A DNA stretch of 64,000 nt from Procambarus clarkii (Eukaryota > Arthropoda > Malacostraca > Decapoda > Cambaridae): contig NC_091154.1 of the NCBI RefSeq assembly GCF_040958095.1, positions 43,602,735 through 43,666,734 on the forward strand, in the 5' to 3' direction. How positions within the stretch are numbered: the first letter of the stretch is position 1; each line of letters begins with the position of its first letter. Below the pieces are notes generated by a model, which saw nothing but the letters and a program-made list of their open reading frames with translations, ran no database searches and had not been told where the DNA came from. A program made the translations under genes and the position numbers. Positions 20,124 to 32,056 of the stretch are shown here, piece after piece.

Positions 20124-23100
20124 TTACAGGGAATTTATTAGGTATAGCTTCGTTTTTAACTTAAACTGGTTGAGAGAGGTACAGTCTTTAACATGGTTGG
20201 GAAGGTCATTCCACATTCTGGGCCCCTTGATTTGTAGAGCATTTCTGGTTTGATTAAGTCGTACTCTAGGAATATCAAAACTGTATTTATTTCTGGTGTG
20301 GTGCTCATGGGTTCTGTTACAACCTTCTATGAAGCTTTTGAGATCAGGATTGGCATTATAGTTTAGCGTTTTATATATGTATAATACACATGAGAGAATG
20401 TGCAGTGACTTAATGTCTAACATATTCAGAGATTTGAGTAGGGGTACCGAGTGATGTCTGGGGCCAGAATTGGACATTGTCCTAATAGCAGCTTTGTGTT
20501 GAGTAATTAGAGGACGTAAGTGATTTTGGGTAGTAGAGCCCCAAGCACAAATACCATAGTTGAGATATGGATAGATAAGGGAGTAATAGAGAGTCACCAG
20601 GGCAGGGCGTGGTACATAATATCTGATCTTAGAAAGAATGCCCACAGTTTTTGAAACTTTTTTTGATATGTTTAGAATGTGTCCCTGGAAATTCAGCTTG
20701 TGGTCAATGAGAATGCCAAGGAATTTGCCATCTAATTTGTTACAAATTTGGGTATTGTTTATTTTGAGATTTATTTGATTAGAGGATTTATTGCCAAACA
20801 GAATATAGAAAGTTTTGTCAATGTTAAGGGTGAGTTTGTTGGCAGTTAGCCACAGATGGACTTTATTTAGCTCAGTATTTACTGTGGCATTTAGAGCAAG
20901 GGGATCAGGACTGGAGTAAATGAAGGTTGTGTCGTCAGCAAATAGAATTGGTTTGAGGTGTTGGGAGGCATTTGGAAGGTCATTAATGTAGATGAGAAAG
21001 AGGAGAGGGCCAAGTATGCTGCCCTGGGGAACACCAATGTTGATGGGTAGGGTGGGAGAAATTGTATTATTCACAGAAACACATTGGAGCCTGTCAGTAA
21101 GGTAGGATTTGAGGTATTGTAGGGAGTGGCCTCTGACACCATAATGATGTAATTTAAGAAGAAGGTTTTGGTGGTTGACAGTATCGAAAGCTTTACGCAG
21201 GTCCACAAATAACCCAACAGGGAACTCATTTTTATCAAGAGCTGTATGAATCGAGTTAAGCATACTAATAAGTGCATCGTTAGTGCTTTTTTTGGGCCTG
21301 AAGCCATATTGGCAAGGGCTAAGTATATTGAGTTTGGCTAGATATGAGTAAAGCTGCTTATAGATTAGTTTTTCAAAAATTTTTGACAAGTTTGGCAGGA
21401 TTGATATAGATCTGTAGTTGTTAACATCTGTGAGATCACCACATTTGTGGACAGGCGTTACTCTCGCTTTTTTTAGAATATCTGGAAAGGTTTGGAGTTC
21501 AAGTGACTTGTTGAAGAGCAAAGCAATAGCAGGGGCTAAAGATCTGGAGGCTTTTTTGTAGATTAAAGTTGGTATCTCCTCAAGGGCACCAGACTTGGTT
21601 TTAAGGGAAAGGATTATCTCATTGACGTCAATGGAATTAATAGGCTTTAGGTACAGAGACTGGGGATAGTTCCCTGTAAGATAGTCCTTAATGTCAGTAC
21701 TGGAAGATGGAATATCATTAGCAAGGGATGAACCAATGGAAGAGAAGAACCTATTGAACTCAATAGCAGAATCAGAGGCTGAAAGCTGACCATCGTTATT
21801 AGACAGGAGAGTCGGTTTGTTATTTAAAGACTTCTTTGATCCCAATATTTGTGAAATTGTTCTCCAAGTTTGTTTAATGTTGCTCTTTATTTGGGTAAAT
21901 TTATCTTCGTAGTATTTAGTTTTGGCTCGTCTAATTATCTTAGATAGCAATAATGAGTAATTCTTTGAGAATTCTTTGGAGATAATTCCTAACCTATACT
22001 TCTTCTCAAGGTTATGTTTTTTATTAATAGATTTAAGTATTCCCTTTGTAAGCCAGGGATTGTTAAGCCTTTTGGTTGTGACTTGTTTTGTAAGCATAGG
22101 ACAGTGGGTATTATAAAGGCTAAGAGTTTTTTGAAGAAAAGATTGAACTGCTAGGTTGATGTCCTCTATGTTACCTAACTCGGACTCCCAGTTGACATTA
22201 TCAGTAGCAGTTATAAAATTGTCTATAGCAGTTTCATTGTGTAGTCTAAAACGTATCTCTCTTGACTCAAGAGGTGGTTTGCTAATGTTAGTTAAGAGAA
22301 ATGTGGGGTAATGGTCTGTAGTGCTATCGGTGATTATACCTGAAGTAAGCGGAGAGGTTATGTTTGTCCAGATGTGATCTAGAGTCGTGGCAGTGCTATC
22401 AGTGATTCTAGTAGGTCTAGTGATTAAGGGTATGAGGAAGCAGGAATTCATACAGTTGAGGAAGCTAACAGCAGTAGGGTGTTCTGGCTCGCAGAGGTCA
22501 ATATTAAAGTCCCCTGCGATAATTAGGTGGTTTTTGTTCAGTCCGTTATCAAGTATTAGATTTCTAAGGTTTGAGTTGAATTCGGACACATCAGTGTTAG
22601 GAATTTTATAAACTGTACCCACAGACAGGATAGACTCGGCACCCTTGACTCTGAAGCTGGCGAAGATATACTCCCCATAGCAGTCTCTAGTTCTAATTTC
22701 TTTTAAGCATGTTAGTTCTTGGTGGTAGTAAAGAGCAGTGCCACCACCTCTCTGAAGTTGACGACAGTTGTGGATTGCTGAGTAGTTAGGCATGTTAAAG
22801 AGTTGAGTAGTATCCTCTTTCAACCATGTTTCAGTAAGTATAATAAAAGAGAATTTGTTGTCAATAGCTTCAATCAAGGCACTAACATCATCGAAGTGTT
22901 TACCTAGGGATCTAACGTTCAAATTGATTACAGAGATATTGTGATTATGAGTTAATACATTGTTTACATCATGAGCTGCAAAATATCTGCAATTTAGATC
23001 ATTAAAGTGATTATTGTCATAGATAGTGGATAAAAGGTTAAGTTCTGGGTCTATACTTGACTGCATAAAAAAAGCTGATTGCAGGAAAAACAAGAGAAAA

Positions 23101-23141
23101 AAAAAGAAAAAAATGTACACAATACTGTACCAAACAAACAC
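20124..23141 (-). CDS. LINE-A1 ORF2: endonuclease and reverse transcriptase, intact
   Basis: The ORF has 1005 codons. The endonuclease (about 65-290) has ISVINLNVRSL, ILTETWL, AGDFNIDL, TLDHIW and the DH of TTDHYP. The RT (about 480-800) has [56 protein letters not shown] and FADDTTF, so all metal-binding aspartates are present. The C-terminal region includes LNYGICAWGSTTQNH and CNRTHEHHTRNKYSFDIPRV. It nicks target DNA and copies element RNA. The first ~25 residues (poly-F/L) come from an A-run in the leader; a start at the MQSSIDPEL methionine is more likely. One oddity is NYRS where the other copies have NYRP. Confidence 0.88.
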   Translation of the reverse strand: MFVWYSIVYIFFFFFLLFFLQSAFFMQSSIDPELNLLSTIYDNNHFNDLNCRYFAAHDVNNVLTHNHNISVINLNVRSLGKHFDDVSALIEAIDNKFSFIILTETWLKEDTTQLFNMPNYSAIHNCRQLQRGGGTALYYHQELTCLKEIRTRDCYGEYIFASFRVKGAESILSVGTVYKIPNTDVSEFNSNLRNLILDNGLNKNHLIIAGDFNIDLCEPEHPTAVSFLNCMNSCFLIPLITRPTRITDSTATTLDHIWTNITSPLTSGIITDSTTDHYPTFLLTNISKPPLESREIRFRLHNETAIDNFITATDNVNWESELGNIEDINLAVQSFLQKTLSLYNTHCPMLTKQVTTKRLNNPWLTKGILKSINKKHNLEKKYRLGIISKEFSKNYSLLLSKIIRRAKTKYYEDKFTQIKSNIKQTWRTISQILGSKKSLNNKPTLLSNNDGQLSASDSAIEFNRFFSSIGSSLANDIPSSSTDIKDYLTGNYPQSLYLKPINSIDVNEIILSLKTKSGALEEIPTLIYKKASRSLAPAIALLFNKSLELQTFPDILKKARVTPVHKCGDLTDVNNYRSISILPNLSKIFEKLIYKQLYSYLAKLNILSPCQYGFRPKKSTNDALISMLNSIHTALDKNEFPVGLFVDLRKAFDTVNHQNLLLKLHHYGVRGHSLQYLKSYLTDRLQCVSVNNTISPTLPINIGVPQGSILGPLLFLIYINDLPNASQHLKPILFADDTTFIYSSPDPLALNATVNTELNKVHLWLTANKLTLNIDKTFYILFGNKSSNQINLKINNTQICNKLDGKFLGILIDHKLNFQGHILNISKKVSKTVGILSKIRYYVPRPALVTLYYSLIYPYLNYGICAWGSTTQNHLRPLITQHKAAIRTMSNSGPRHHSVPLLKSLNMLDIKSLHILSCVLYIYKTLNYNANPDLKSFIEGCNRTHEHHTRNKYSFDIPRVRLNQTRNALQIKGPRMWNDLPNHVKDCTSLNQFKLKTKLYLINSL

Positions 23142-24081
23142 AAAAGGGGCTTACAGGGGTACAATGGAGTAAGGGAGTATGGCTAGGCTAGGCAACCTAG
23201 GTAATAAATGAGATTACAGAAAAAAACATATAAACATGGACTATACAAAACACAAGATATAGATATACAAAACAAAAATATAAACAAGACTAAGCAATAC
23301 AAAAAAAAAATTGAGCAAAAATGAAAAAATGAGGTAGATTGCTTACAGGTACTCTCAGGTACACTGTAAGTAACAATAGACAGATAATATATATCAATAT
23401 AGAAAAGAATGTCACGATACAATAAGATAAGCAATTACATGAACAGATGAAAGACAAATCTGCTGTAAAATAGAAAGTAATTATAGCAAAACACAACAAT
23501 ATAATAATATAACAATACAATAAGAGCTTACAAAGTATTGAGTCTGCTAAATTAGAGAATAATTATGGCAAGACACAACAATAAATGCAAGTAAACAAAG
23601 AATTGAAACAATTAGAGGTAGAATTAAGGTCACTAGATAGCCATGGAGGATACACAAGTTTGGTGGAGAGAACAAAAAATCAGTAGAGACTGTCAAGATG
23701 AATATATAAGAAAATTTGACAAATGATAATTGTAAAGTAAAATAATCTTAAAGATAATAAATTTTATTAAGCTTAGTTTTAACTTATAATTAGTATGAAC
23801 TTAATTAAAAGAACAAAAATGAGATCAATAATTGATTTCAATAAATGACATAGATCAATACAAATAAATTTAAAATATAAATGGAATAGGGTAAGATTAG
23901 ATTTAAGAGTAAAATTTTACAATGAAACAGAGGTAGATGCTTGCATAAGTGCATGGAGACTTGATGCATTATTTAGGAAATTATATGAATAAGAGAACAT
24001 TAGGTAAATGGTAAGGCAGAGACAGCACCTTAGACAAAGTTAGATTAAGTTAGGTTAGGCTCAGGCACTGAAAGAGTTATT
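23142..24081 (-). other. Spacer between LINE-A1 ORF1 and ORF2
   Basis: The ~940 bp are T/A-rich and contain only hydrophobic chance ORFs (23183-23520). A gap this long between the two ORFs is unusual. Whether it is native, a leader with internal initiation, or an old unrecognised insertion cannot be told here. Confidence 0.6.
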
Positions 24082-24609
24082 TTAAGTACTGGCATTGGTC
24101 GGGTTCAGGTTTTCAGATATACCACAATCACTTAAGAAGGCCAGGAGTTGCTGGTCACATTTTATTTCATATCTTTTTCCTGTACCTTCTTTCTTCGCAA
24201 AAATCGTACCATTCCTAGTGTAGCACTGCTTGATAAGACCAGGTTTTTGTTTGCGAATTTGGCGCAGCCTGTAGAGGAGGGATCCACGCTGCTTTGTAAG
24301 ACACTCATTAATATAGAGGTTGGTTTTTTGCTTAGCAGCTGTTTGTAAGAGGTCAAACTTCGTAGAGGGATTTGTAAGTTTGATGAGCATTCTCCTGTTA
24401 CGGGGATTGTTTTTATCTATCCTAATAGCCGATTTGATTTGAACATTGACACTGATCTTTGAATTAATTACGGTGTTGGCTATGTTACAGCAATCCTCAC
24501 CTTGTTGTTCATCAGGTAGATCAGTAGAGCTAATTATCAGGGAGTCATGAAGTTGTTGTTGCTCTTGGTCATCTTCGGAAGCCACCTGGTGAATCTGATG
24601 ATTACACAT
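24082..24609 (-). CDS. LINE-A1 ORF1 C-terminal part (RNA-binding/FP-like)
   Basis: The 175-codon ORF holds a conserved C-terminal region: NRRMLIKLTNPSTKFDLL, LYINECLTKQRGSLLYRLRQ, then NGTIFAKK. This resembles the FP25K-like domain often found at the end of LINE ORF1 proteins. The first ~60 residues are acidic and Q-rich. The expected N-terminal coiled coil or zinc motif is absent, and the element is cut 5' of this ATG at the LINE-B junction, so the protein is probably truncated. Confidence 0.65.
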   Translation of the reverse strand: MCNHQIHQVASEDDQEQQQLHDSLIISSTDLPDEQQGEDCCNIANTVINSKISVNVQIKSAIRIDKNNPRNRRMLIKLTNPSTKFDLLQTAAKQKTNLYINECLTKQRGSLLYRLRQIRKQKPGLIKQCYTRNGTIFAKKEGTGKRYEIKCDQQLLAFLSDCGISENLNPTNAST

Positions 24610-24658
24610 TGGTGTCTATCACTATGATAGGATTGGTAGTAACATTATTATAGCAATA

Positions 24659-25510
24659 ATGGAAGGATTAGTGAAGGAATTGATGAATCTAGTTGGAACT
24701 CTGAGAGCAGAAATGAATTCCCTACGAGAGGAGGTACGACAGCTGAAACATCGGGAAGAAACGAAGGAGGAGACCAATATTAACAAGACCTCCTCGTGGA
24801 AAGTCGTTAAGGACAGGGGTCTTAAGAAGACCTTGACAAGGCCGCCTTCAGACGCCCTAAGGACAGCAAATTCATTTGCCATGTTGGAGGACGAGTGCTG
24901 TGGAGAGCTTGCAGTTCACTCGGAACGCTCCTCTTCAGCGGGGAGCGGCGGAGCGCAGGCCCCTCAGGGTGCTCAGAAAGTTAAGGAGGTACCAAAGCGA
25001 ATTTTAGTTGTGGGAGATTCCCAGGTGAGGTATTTACACAGGACATTTGTGCCAGAGATAGGGGGAACAGTTTAAGGATCTGCTATCCGGGAGCTGGAAT
25101 TGGAGATATTGTTGACAACATGAAAGATATTATGACGGGAAATGGGGAACAAACCCATTATTTGTATTAGTGCAAGGGGTAATGATATTGGACGAGTTAG
25201 GAGTGAGGAACTGATAAAGAAATTTAAAAAAGCCATAGAATTGGTTAGGAGCAAGGGAGGAATCCCGATCATATGTGGCATTCTTCCAAGAAAGAGCGTT
25301 GGGAATGAATGGTTGTCGAGGGCACTTGGTGTCAATTGCCAGCTGGAAAGATATTGCAAATCAAATGCAATATCTTTCATAGACAACTGGAAACACTTCT
25401 ATGGAAGAAATGAAATGTATGCTCGTGATGGGGTGCATCTATCGAGGGCTGGGGTTGTTGCTGTTCCGAACTCGTTCAACAAGTGGTTAGAGGCATTTGT
25501 TTGGGTTTAA
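24659..25510 (+). pseudogene. LINE-B copy 2 ORF1: coiled coil plus SGNH domain, frameshifted
   Basis: ATG 24659 is followed by a charged helical segment (TLRAEMNSLREEVRQLKHRE), a basic linker and an SGNH domain: ILVVGDSQVRYL (GDS), ISARGNDIG (GND) and ARDGVHLSRAG (DxxH). A frameshift between about 25070 and 25142 separates the GDS part from the rest. In the intact copy (56888-57739) this region is one frame. Confidence 0.85.
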
Positions 25511-28273
25511 ACTGTTAGTAGATAGTAGCATGGGAATTGATAGGGCAGGAAGGAGGTAATAAGAGTAAGTGTTTGTTGGAGAAACAAATTGGCAAAATGA
25601 TCAGGGAAAGAGAAGGGCTTCAAAATAACGATTCACTTAGGGTATATTACACTAACACTAGAAGTCTAAGAAATAAAAATAAATAGTTAAATGCTCTTGT
25701 CTGTACAGAAAAAAATAGATATTATTGCACTTACTGACACGTGGATGAATGTAGAAAATAGAGAACTATTAGCTGAATATCATATAAATGTATTTAAACT
25801 ATTTCACACAGATAGATATATTAGACGAGGAGAGGGAGTAGCCATATATGTTAGGGACAATTTGAAATGTAGTCTCAAAGAGGGAATCAAAACTGAGCCA
25901 CACACAGAAACTATTTGGATAGAATTAAACGAAAAAGCAAATAATATTATAATAGGAGTTATATATAGGCCACCAAATTTAGACAGAATGGAAGCAAAGC
26001 ATTTATGGGATGAAATATCTAGAGCATCTAGATCTAACAGTATTTATGTCATGGGTGACTTTAATTTTAGTGGAATAAATTGGGTGAACAAAACAGGGTA
26101 TAATGAAGCAGAAGATTTTCTAGAATTAATTGACGATTGCTTTCTTACGCAACACATTAAGGAACCAACGCGAGGAAATAATATTGTAGATTTAGTGTTA
26201 ACTAAAAAGGAAACACAAATTAAGGACATCGAAATAGGGAGTGAGCTAGGGAACAGTGATCATAAAGAAATCAGATTTAGCATAGAATGGAATAGATCTT
26301 AAGAGAAAATTCTGTTAGAGTGCCTGATTTTCGAAAAGCTGATTTCAACAGCCTAAGAAATTTTTGGGGTCAAATAGATAGGAATGTCTTGGGTATGGGA
26401 GTGTGGACTAGACGTGAACCCAGCGACAGGTGATGTCGTAAAAGGGGATTTCGATGTGGATTCAAAATATATCCTATTTAAAAATATCCTGACCAAAGCC
26501 CAGGAATGTGGTATACCATATAACTTGAATAGATCGAATACCAATGATTCAAAGTGGATAACAAAGGATCTGAAGAACCTTATAGGTAAAAAGAGAGCGT
26601 GGTACAAAAGGATTTGGAATGGGGAAGTCAGTTTAGAACAGGAATTCGTACAACTGGTTAGAAATGTTAAAAAAGAGATAAGGAAATCAAAAAAAAACTA
26701 CGAAGTTCGCATAGCAAGGCAAGCGAAGACAAATCCTAAAGGGTTTTTTCAGTTATGTCGAACTAAGACCAGGGAAAGGATAGGTCCATTAAAAACTGAG
26801 ATAGGTCAAATAACGGATAATAACGAGGAGATGAGTAGTATTTTTAATAAATATTTTATATCTGTATTTACTAAAGAGGAACTTAACAATATGGCTTCAG
26901 CCGAACAAATATATGTGGGTGGGGACGAGGACAGGTTTACTAGTTTAGCAGTTACCAGGGATGATGTAATTAAACACATAATAAAACTAAAACCAAACAA
27001 ATCCCCAGGGCCGGATGAAGTATTTGCCAGGGTGCTTAAAGAATGCAAAGAGGAGCTTTCCGAGCCACTGTCTACCATAATTAATAAATCAGTAGAGTTA
27101 GGCAGAGTGTCAGAGTCATGGAAGGTTGCAAATGTGGTACCAATTTTTAAGAAAGGAGATAGATCACTTGCGTCAAATTATCGACTAATTAGCCTAACGT
27201 CTATTGTGGGAAAGTTACTTGAATCGATAATTGCAAATAAAATTCGTCTTCATCTTGAAAAGCATAAATTTATAAATGAGTCGCATCATGATTTTACAAA
27301 TGGCCGTTCATGTTTAACAAATTTGCTGTCTTTTTATTCCAACATACTTGAGGCAGTTGATAGTGATAAGGATTGTTATGTTGTGTACCTTGACTTTAGC
27401 AAAGATTTTGATACAGTGCCACATGAAAGACTGATTAAAAAAATAGAGGCTCATGGTATTGGGGGGTGCTATATTAAGTTGGATTAGGGCATGGCTATTC
27501 CAAAGGAAACAGAGAGTTAGTATAAATGGGGTTAGGTCACAGTGGGATAATGTTGTTATTGGAGTGCCTCAAGGCTCTGTCCTGGGACCTCTGTTGTTTA
27601 TAATATATATAAATGATTTAGATTCAGGTTTGAGTAGCAACTTCTGCAAATTTGCAGATGATACAAAAATCGGTAGGGAAATTAACACGGAAGAAGACTC
27701 ACTATCCCTTCAAGTTGATCTTAATAGGATTTTTAAAATGGTCAAAAGATTGGCCGATGCAGTTTAATGCTGATAAATGGAAAGTTCTGAGGCTAGGTAA
27801 TGATGATAGAGTTACAAGATACGAGCTAGATGGTGTTGAGATTGCGAAAGGTATCTGGTAGTTATGATTAGTAAGAATTTAAAACAAAAGGATCAATGCA
27901 TGAATGTTCGTAATAAGGTAAATAGGACACTGGGATTTATTAATCGAAGCGTTGGTAACAAGACACCTGGTGTGGTTCTTCAGCTATATCTTGCTCTGGT
28001 TAGGCCATAATTAGACTATCAGTTCAGTTTTGGTCGCCGTACTATAGAATGGATATAAATTCACTTGAACGTGTCCAGCTCAGGATGACTAAGTTAATTC
28101 CCCAAATTAAAAATCTTTCATATGAAGAAAGATTAGCAAAGCTTAAATTGCATTCACTGGAAAAGCGAAGAGTTAGAGGTGACATGATAGAGGTTTACAA
28201 GTGGGTGAATGGACATAACAAAGGGGATATTAATAGGGTATTAAAAGTATCAACACAAGACAGAACACGAAAC
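25511..28273 (+). pseudogene. LINE-B copy 2 ORF2: endonuclease-RT, multiply broken
   Basis: Endonuclease motifs lie in 25691-26302 (ALTDTWMNVENRE, IYRPPNLDR, MGDFNFSGINW, GNSDHKEI). RT motifs lie in 26384-27487 (KPNKSPGPDEV, YLDFSKDFDTVPH with SKDF instead of SKAF) and 27453-27767 (GVPQGSVLGPLLFIIYINDL, FADDTKI). The C-terminal part is at 28049-28273. Frameshifts near 26300, 27470, 27730 and 27860 break it, and a premature stop precedes 25691. Confidence 0.88.
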
Positions 28274-29107
28274 GACCTGGTGACTCTAGTGGGAGCCCTG
28301 AGGACAGAGTTGGACTCTCTGCGGGAGGAGGTGCGTCAGCTTAAAAAACAACGAGAAGTAACGAAGGAGGAGACCAGCAGTAAAGGGACCTCGTCTTGGA
28401 GAGTTGCGAAAGACAGGGGCCTTAAGAAGACTTTGATAAAGCCGCCTTCAAACGCCATAGCAACTTCAAATTCATTTGACGTTTTGGAGGACGAGTGCTG
28501 TGGAGAGACTGTGGATCGCGCAAAAGGGAAAGCAACGAAGAGAAAGGAAGCGCAGGCCCCTCAGAAAGTAAAGGAAGTACCTAAGCAAACATTAGTTGTG
28601 GGAGATTCCCAGATAAGGTATTTGGATAGAACGTTTTGTGCTAGAGATAGGGGGAACAGGTTAAGGGTTTGCTATCCCGGAGCTGGCATTGGTGATATTA
28701 TAAACAACATGAATGATATTATGGCTGGTAATGGGAACAATCCCATTATTTGCATTAGCGTGGGAGGAAATGATGTTGGTCGAGTCAGGAGTGAGGAACT
28801 GATTCAGAGGTATAAAACAGCCATAGAGTTAGTAAGGAGCAAGGGAGGAATCCCGATCATATGTGGCATTCTTCCAAGAAAGGGAGTGGGAAATGAATGG
28901 ATATCGAGGGCACTTGGTGTCAATTGCCGGCTGGAAAGATATTGCAAATCAAATGCAATATCTTTCATAGACAACTGGGAACACTTCTATGGAAGAAATG
29001 AAATGTATGCTCGTGATGGGGTGCATCTATCGAGAGCTGGGGTTGTTGCTGTTGCGAACTCGCTAGAAGAAGTGGTTAGAGGTGTTTGTTTGGGTTTAAA
29101 CTGTTAG
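28274..29107 (+). pseudogene. LINE-B copy 3 ORF1 (SGNH esterase-like), start codon lost
   Basis: The ORF1 body is intact from DLVTLVGALRTEL through LVVGDSQIRYL, ISVGGNDVGR and ARDGVHLSRAG to LGLNC. It differs from copy 4 by one residue that I can see (GRV versus GRI). The first codons including ATG are missing, and the frame instead continues upstream into the ORF2 C-terminus of copy 2, giving a 352-codon chimeric open frame at 28049-29107. Confidence 0.88.
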
Positions 29108-32056
29108 TAGATAGAGGTATGGGAATTGATTTGGAGGAAGGAGGTAATAAAAGTATGTGTTTGTGGGAGAAAGGAATTGGCAAAACGATCAGGGAAAGAG
29201 AAGGTCCGCAAAATAACAATTCACTTAGGGTATATTACACTAACAGTAGAAGTCTAAGAAATAAAATTAACGAATTAAATGCTCTTGTATGCACAGAAAA
29301 AAATAGATATTATTGCACTTACCGAAACGTGGATGAATGTAGAAAATAGAGAACTATTAGCTGAATATCAAATATATGGATTTAAACTATTTCACACAGA
29401 TAGATATATTAGACGAGGAGGTGGAGTAGCCATATATGTTAGGGACAATTTGAAATGTAGTCTCAAAGAGGGAATCAAAACAGAGCCACACACAGAAACT
29501 ATTTGGATTGAATTAAACGAAAAAGCTAATAATATTATAATAGGAGTAATATATAGGCCACCAAATTTAGACAGAATGGAAGCAAAGCATCTATGGGATG
29601 AAATATCTAGAGCATCTAGATCTAACAGTATTTATGTCATGGGTGACTTTAATTTTAGCGGAATAAACTGGTTGAACAAAACAGGGAATAGTGAAGCAGA
29701 AGATTTTCTAGAATTAATTGACGATTGCTTTCTTACGCAACACATTAAGGAACCAACACGGGAAAATAATATTTTAGATTTAGTGTTAACTAACAGGGAA
29801 ACGCAAATTAATGACATCGAAATAGGGAGTGAGCTAGGGAGCAGTGATCACAAAGAAATCAGATTTAGCATAGAATGGAATAGACCAGTAGGAGAAAATT
29901 CTGTTAAAGTGCCAGATTTTCGAAAAGCTGATTTTAATAGCCTAAGAAATTTTTTGGGTCAAATTGATTGGAAAGGCTTGGGTATGGGGTGTGGGCCGGT
30001 CTTGGAGCGAGACATGAACCCAGCGATAGGTGACTTAAATGGGGATTTCGATGTGGATTCAATATATAACTTATTTAAGAATATTCTAAACAAAGCACAG
30101 GAACGTAGTATACCATACAAATTGAATAGATCGTATACTAATGACCCAAAGTGGATAACAAAGAATTTGAAGAACCTTATAGGTAAAAAGAGAGCTTGGT
30201 ACAAAAGGATTAAAAATGGGGAGGTCACTTTAGAACAGGAATTCGTACAACTGGTTAGAAATGTTAAAAAAGAGATAAGGAAAGCAAAAAGAAACTATGA
30301 AGTTCGCATAGCAGGGCAAGCAAAGACAAATCCTAAAGGGTTTTTTCAGTTATATCGTACTAAGACTAGGGAAAGGATAGGTCCATTAAAAACTGAGACA
30401 GGTCAAATAACAGATAGTGATGAAGAGATGAGTAGTATTTTTAATAAATATTTTGTATCTGTATTTACTAAAGAGGAACTTAACAATATGCCTTCAGCCG
30501 AACAAGTCTATGTGGGTGGGGACGAGGACAGGTTGACGAGTTTAGCAGTTACCAGGGAGGATGTTCTTAAACAAATAGTAAAACTCAAACCAAACAAATC
30601 CCCAGGGCCGGATGAAGTGTTTGCCAGGGTGCTTAAAGAATGCAAAGAGGAGCTTTGTGACCCACTGTCAACCATATTTAATAAATCAATAGAGTCAGGC
30701 AGAGTGCCAGAGTTTTGGAAAGTTGCTAATGTGATACCAGTTTTTAAGAAAGGAGATAGATCACTTGCGTCTAACTATCGACCAATTAGCCTAACGTCTA
30801 TTGTGGGAAAGTTACTCGAATCTATAATAGCAAATAAAATTCGTCTTCATCTTGAAAAACATAAATTAATAATTGAGTCGCAACATGGTTTTATAAATGG
30901 CCGTTCATGTTTAACAAATTTGTTATCTTTTTATTCTAGCATTGTTGAGGCAGTTGATAGTGGTAAGGATTGCGATGTTGTATACCTTGACTTTAGCAAA
31001 GCTTTTGATACAGTGCCACATGAAAGACTGATTAAAAAAATAGAGTCTCATGGTATTGGGGGTGCTATATTAAGCTGGATTAGGGCATGGCTATACCAAA
31101 GGAAACAGAGAGTTAGTATAAATGGAATCAAGTCAGAGTGGGAAAATGTTGTAAGTGGAGTGCCTCAAGGCTCTGTCCTGGGACCTCTGTTGTTTATAAT
31201 ATATATAAATGATTTAGATTCAGGTTTGAGTAGCAACATTTGCAAATTTGCCGATGATACGAAAATCGGTAGGGAAATTAATTCGGAGGAGGACTCACTA
31301 TCACTTCAAGTTGATCTAGATAGGGTTTTGAAATGGTCAAAGGATTGGCAGATGCAGTTTAATGCTGATAAATGTAAAGTTCTGAGGTTAGGTAATGATG
31401 ATAGAGTTACAAGATACGAGCTAGATGGTGTTGTGATTGCGAAGTCGGATTGCGAAAGGGATCTGGGAGTTATGATTAGTAAGAATTTAAAACAAAAGGA
31501 TCAATGCATAAATGTTCGTAATAAGGCAAATCGGACACTTGGATTTATTAATCGCAGCGTTAGTAACAAGACACCTGGTGTGGTTCTCAAGCTATATCTT
31601 GCTCTAGTTAGGCCCCATTTAGATTATGCAGTTCAGTTTTGGTCGCCATATTATAGAATGGATATAAATTCACTTGAACGTGTCCAGCGTAGGATGACTA
31701 AGTTAATTCCCCAAATTAGAAATCTTTCATATGAAGAAAGATTAACAAAGCTTAAGTTGCATTCACTGGAAAGGCGAAGAGTTAGGGGTGACATGATAGA
31801 GGTTTACAAGTGGATGAATGGACATAACCGGGGGGATATTAATAGGGTATTAAAAGTATCAACACAGGACAGAACACGAAACAATGGATATAAATTGGAT
31901 AAGTTTAGATTTAGGAAAGACTTGGGTAAATACTGGTTCAGTAACAGGGTTGTTGATTTGTGGAACCAATTGCCGCGTAACATTGTGGAGGTGGGGTCCC
32001 TCGATTGTTTCAAGCACGGGTTGGACAAGTATATGAGTGGGATTGGGTGGTTATAG
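29086..32056 (+). pseudogene. LINE-B copy 3 ORF2: endonuclease-RT, one early frameshift
   Basis: The start overlaps the end of ORF1 by about 22 bases. After ~85 codons a run of seven A (about 29297-29303) shifts the frame; copy 4 has six A there. From 29279 to 32056 there are 925 open codons with ALTETWMNVENRE, MGDFNFSGINW, SSDHKEI, YLDFSKAFDTVPH, GVPQGSVLGPLLFIIYINDL and KFADDTKI. All catalytic motifs are present, so a single-base change separates it from an intact ORF2. Confidence 0.9.

Larger units (their letters stand above)
19758..24609 (-). mobile_element. LINE-A1, near full length, intact ORF2 and partial ORF1
   Basis: Reading on the minus strand: ORF1 (24609-24082), a ~940-bp spacer, ORF2 (23141-20124), then a ~350-bp 3' untranslated region with the tail module (about 19785-19905) and a (TTA)n tail (19758-19785). 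The 5' end abuts LINE-B at 24610. ORF1 looks N-terminally truncated. The ORF2 architecture (apurinic-type endonuclease plus RT) and the RT motifs put it near the L2/Daphne/CR1 superclade; exact clade is not assigned. Confidence 0.85.
24610..28273 (+). mobile_element. LINE-B copy 2 (CR1-type), degraded, split by copy 3
   Basis: It starts at the LINE-B 5' end (AACATTATTATAGCAATAATGG) and runs through ORF1 and ORF2 to 28273, where copy 3 is inserted. Its last part resumes at 32121-32358. GAAAC at 28269-28273 and 32121-32125 is the target duplication. Many stops and frameshifts make it the oldest large LINE-B copy here. Confidence 0.85.

Noticed and set aside
23183..23520. Hydrophobic minus-strand ORFs between LINE-A1 ORF1 and ORF2
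   Set aside because: They overlap in two frames and are encoded by A/T-rich low-complexity sequence; no family resemblance.
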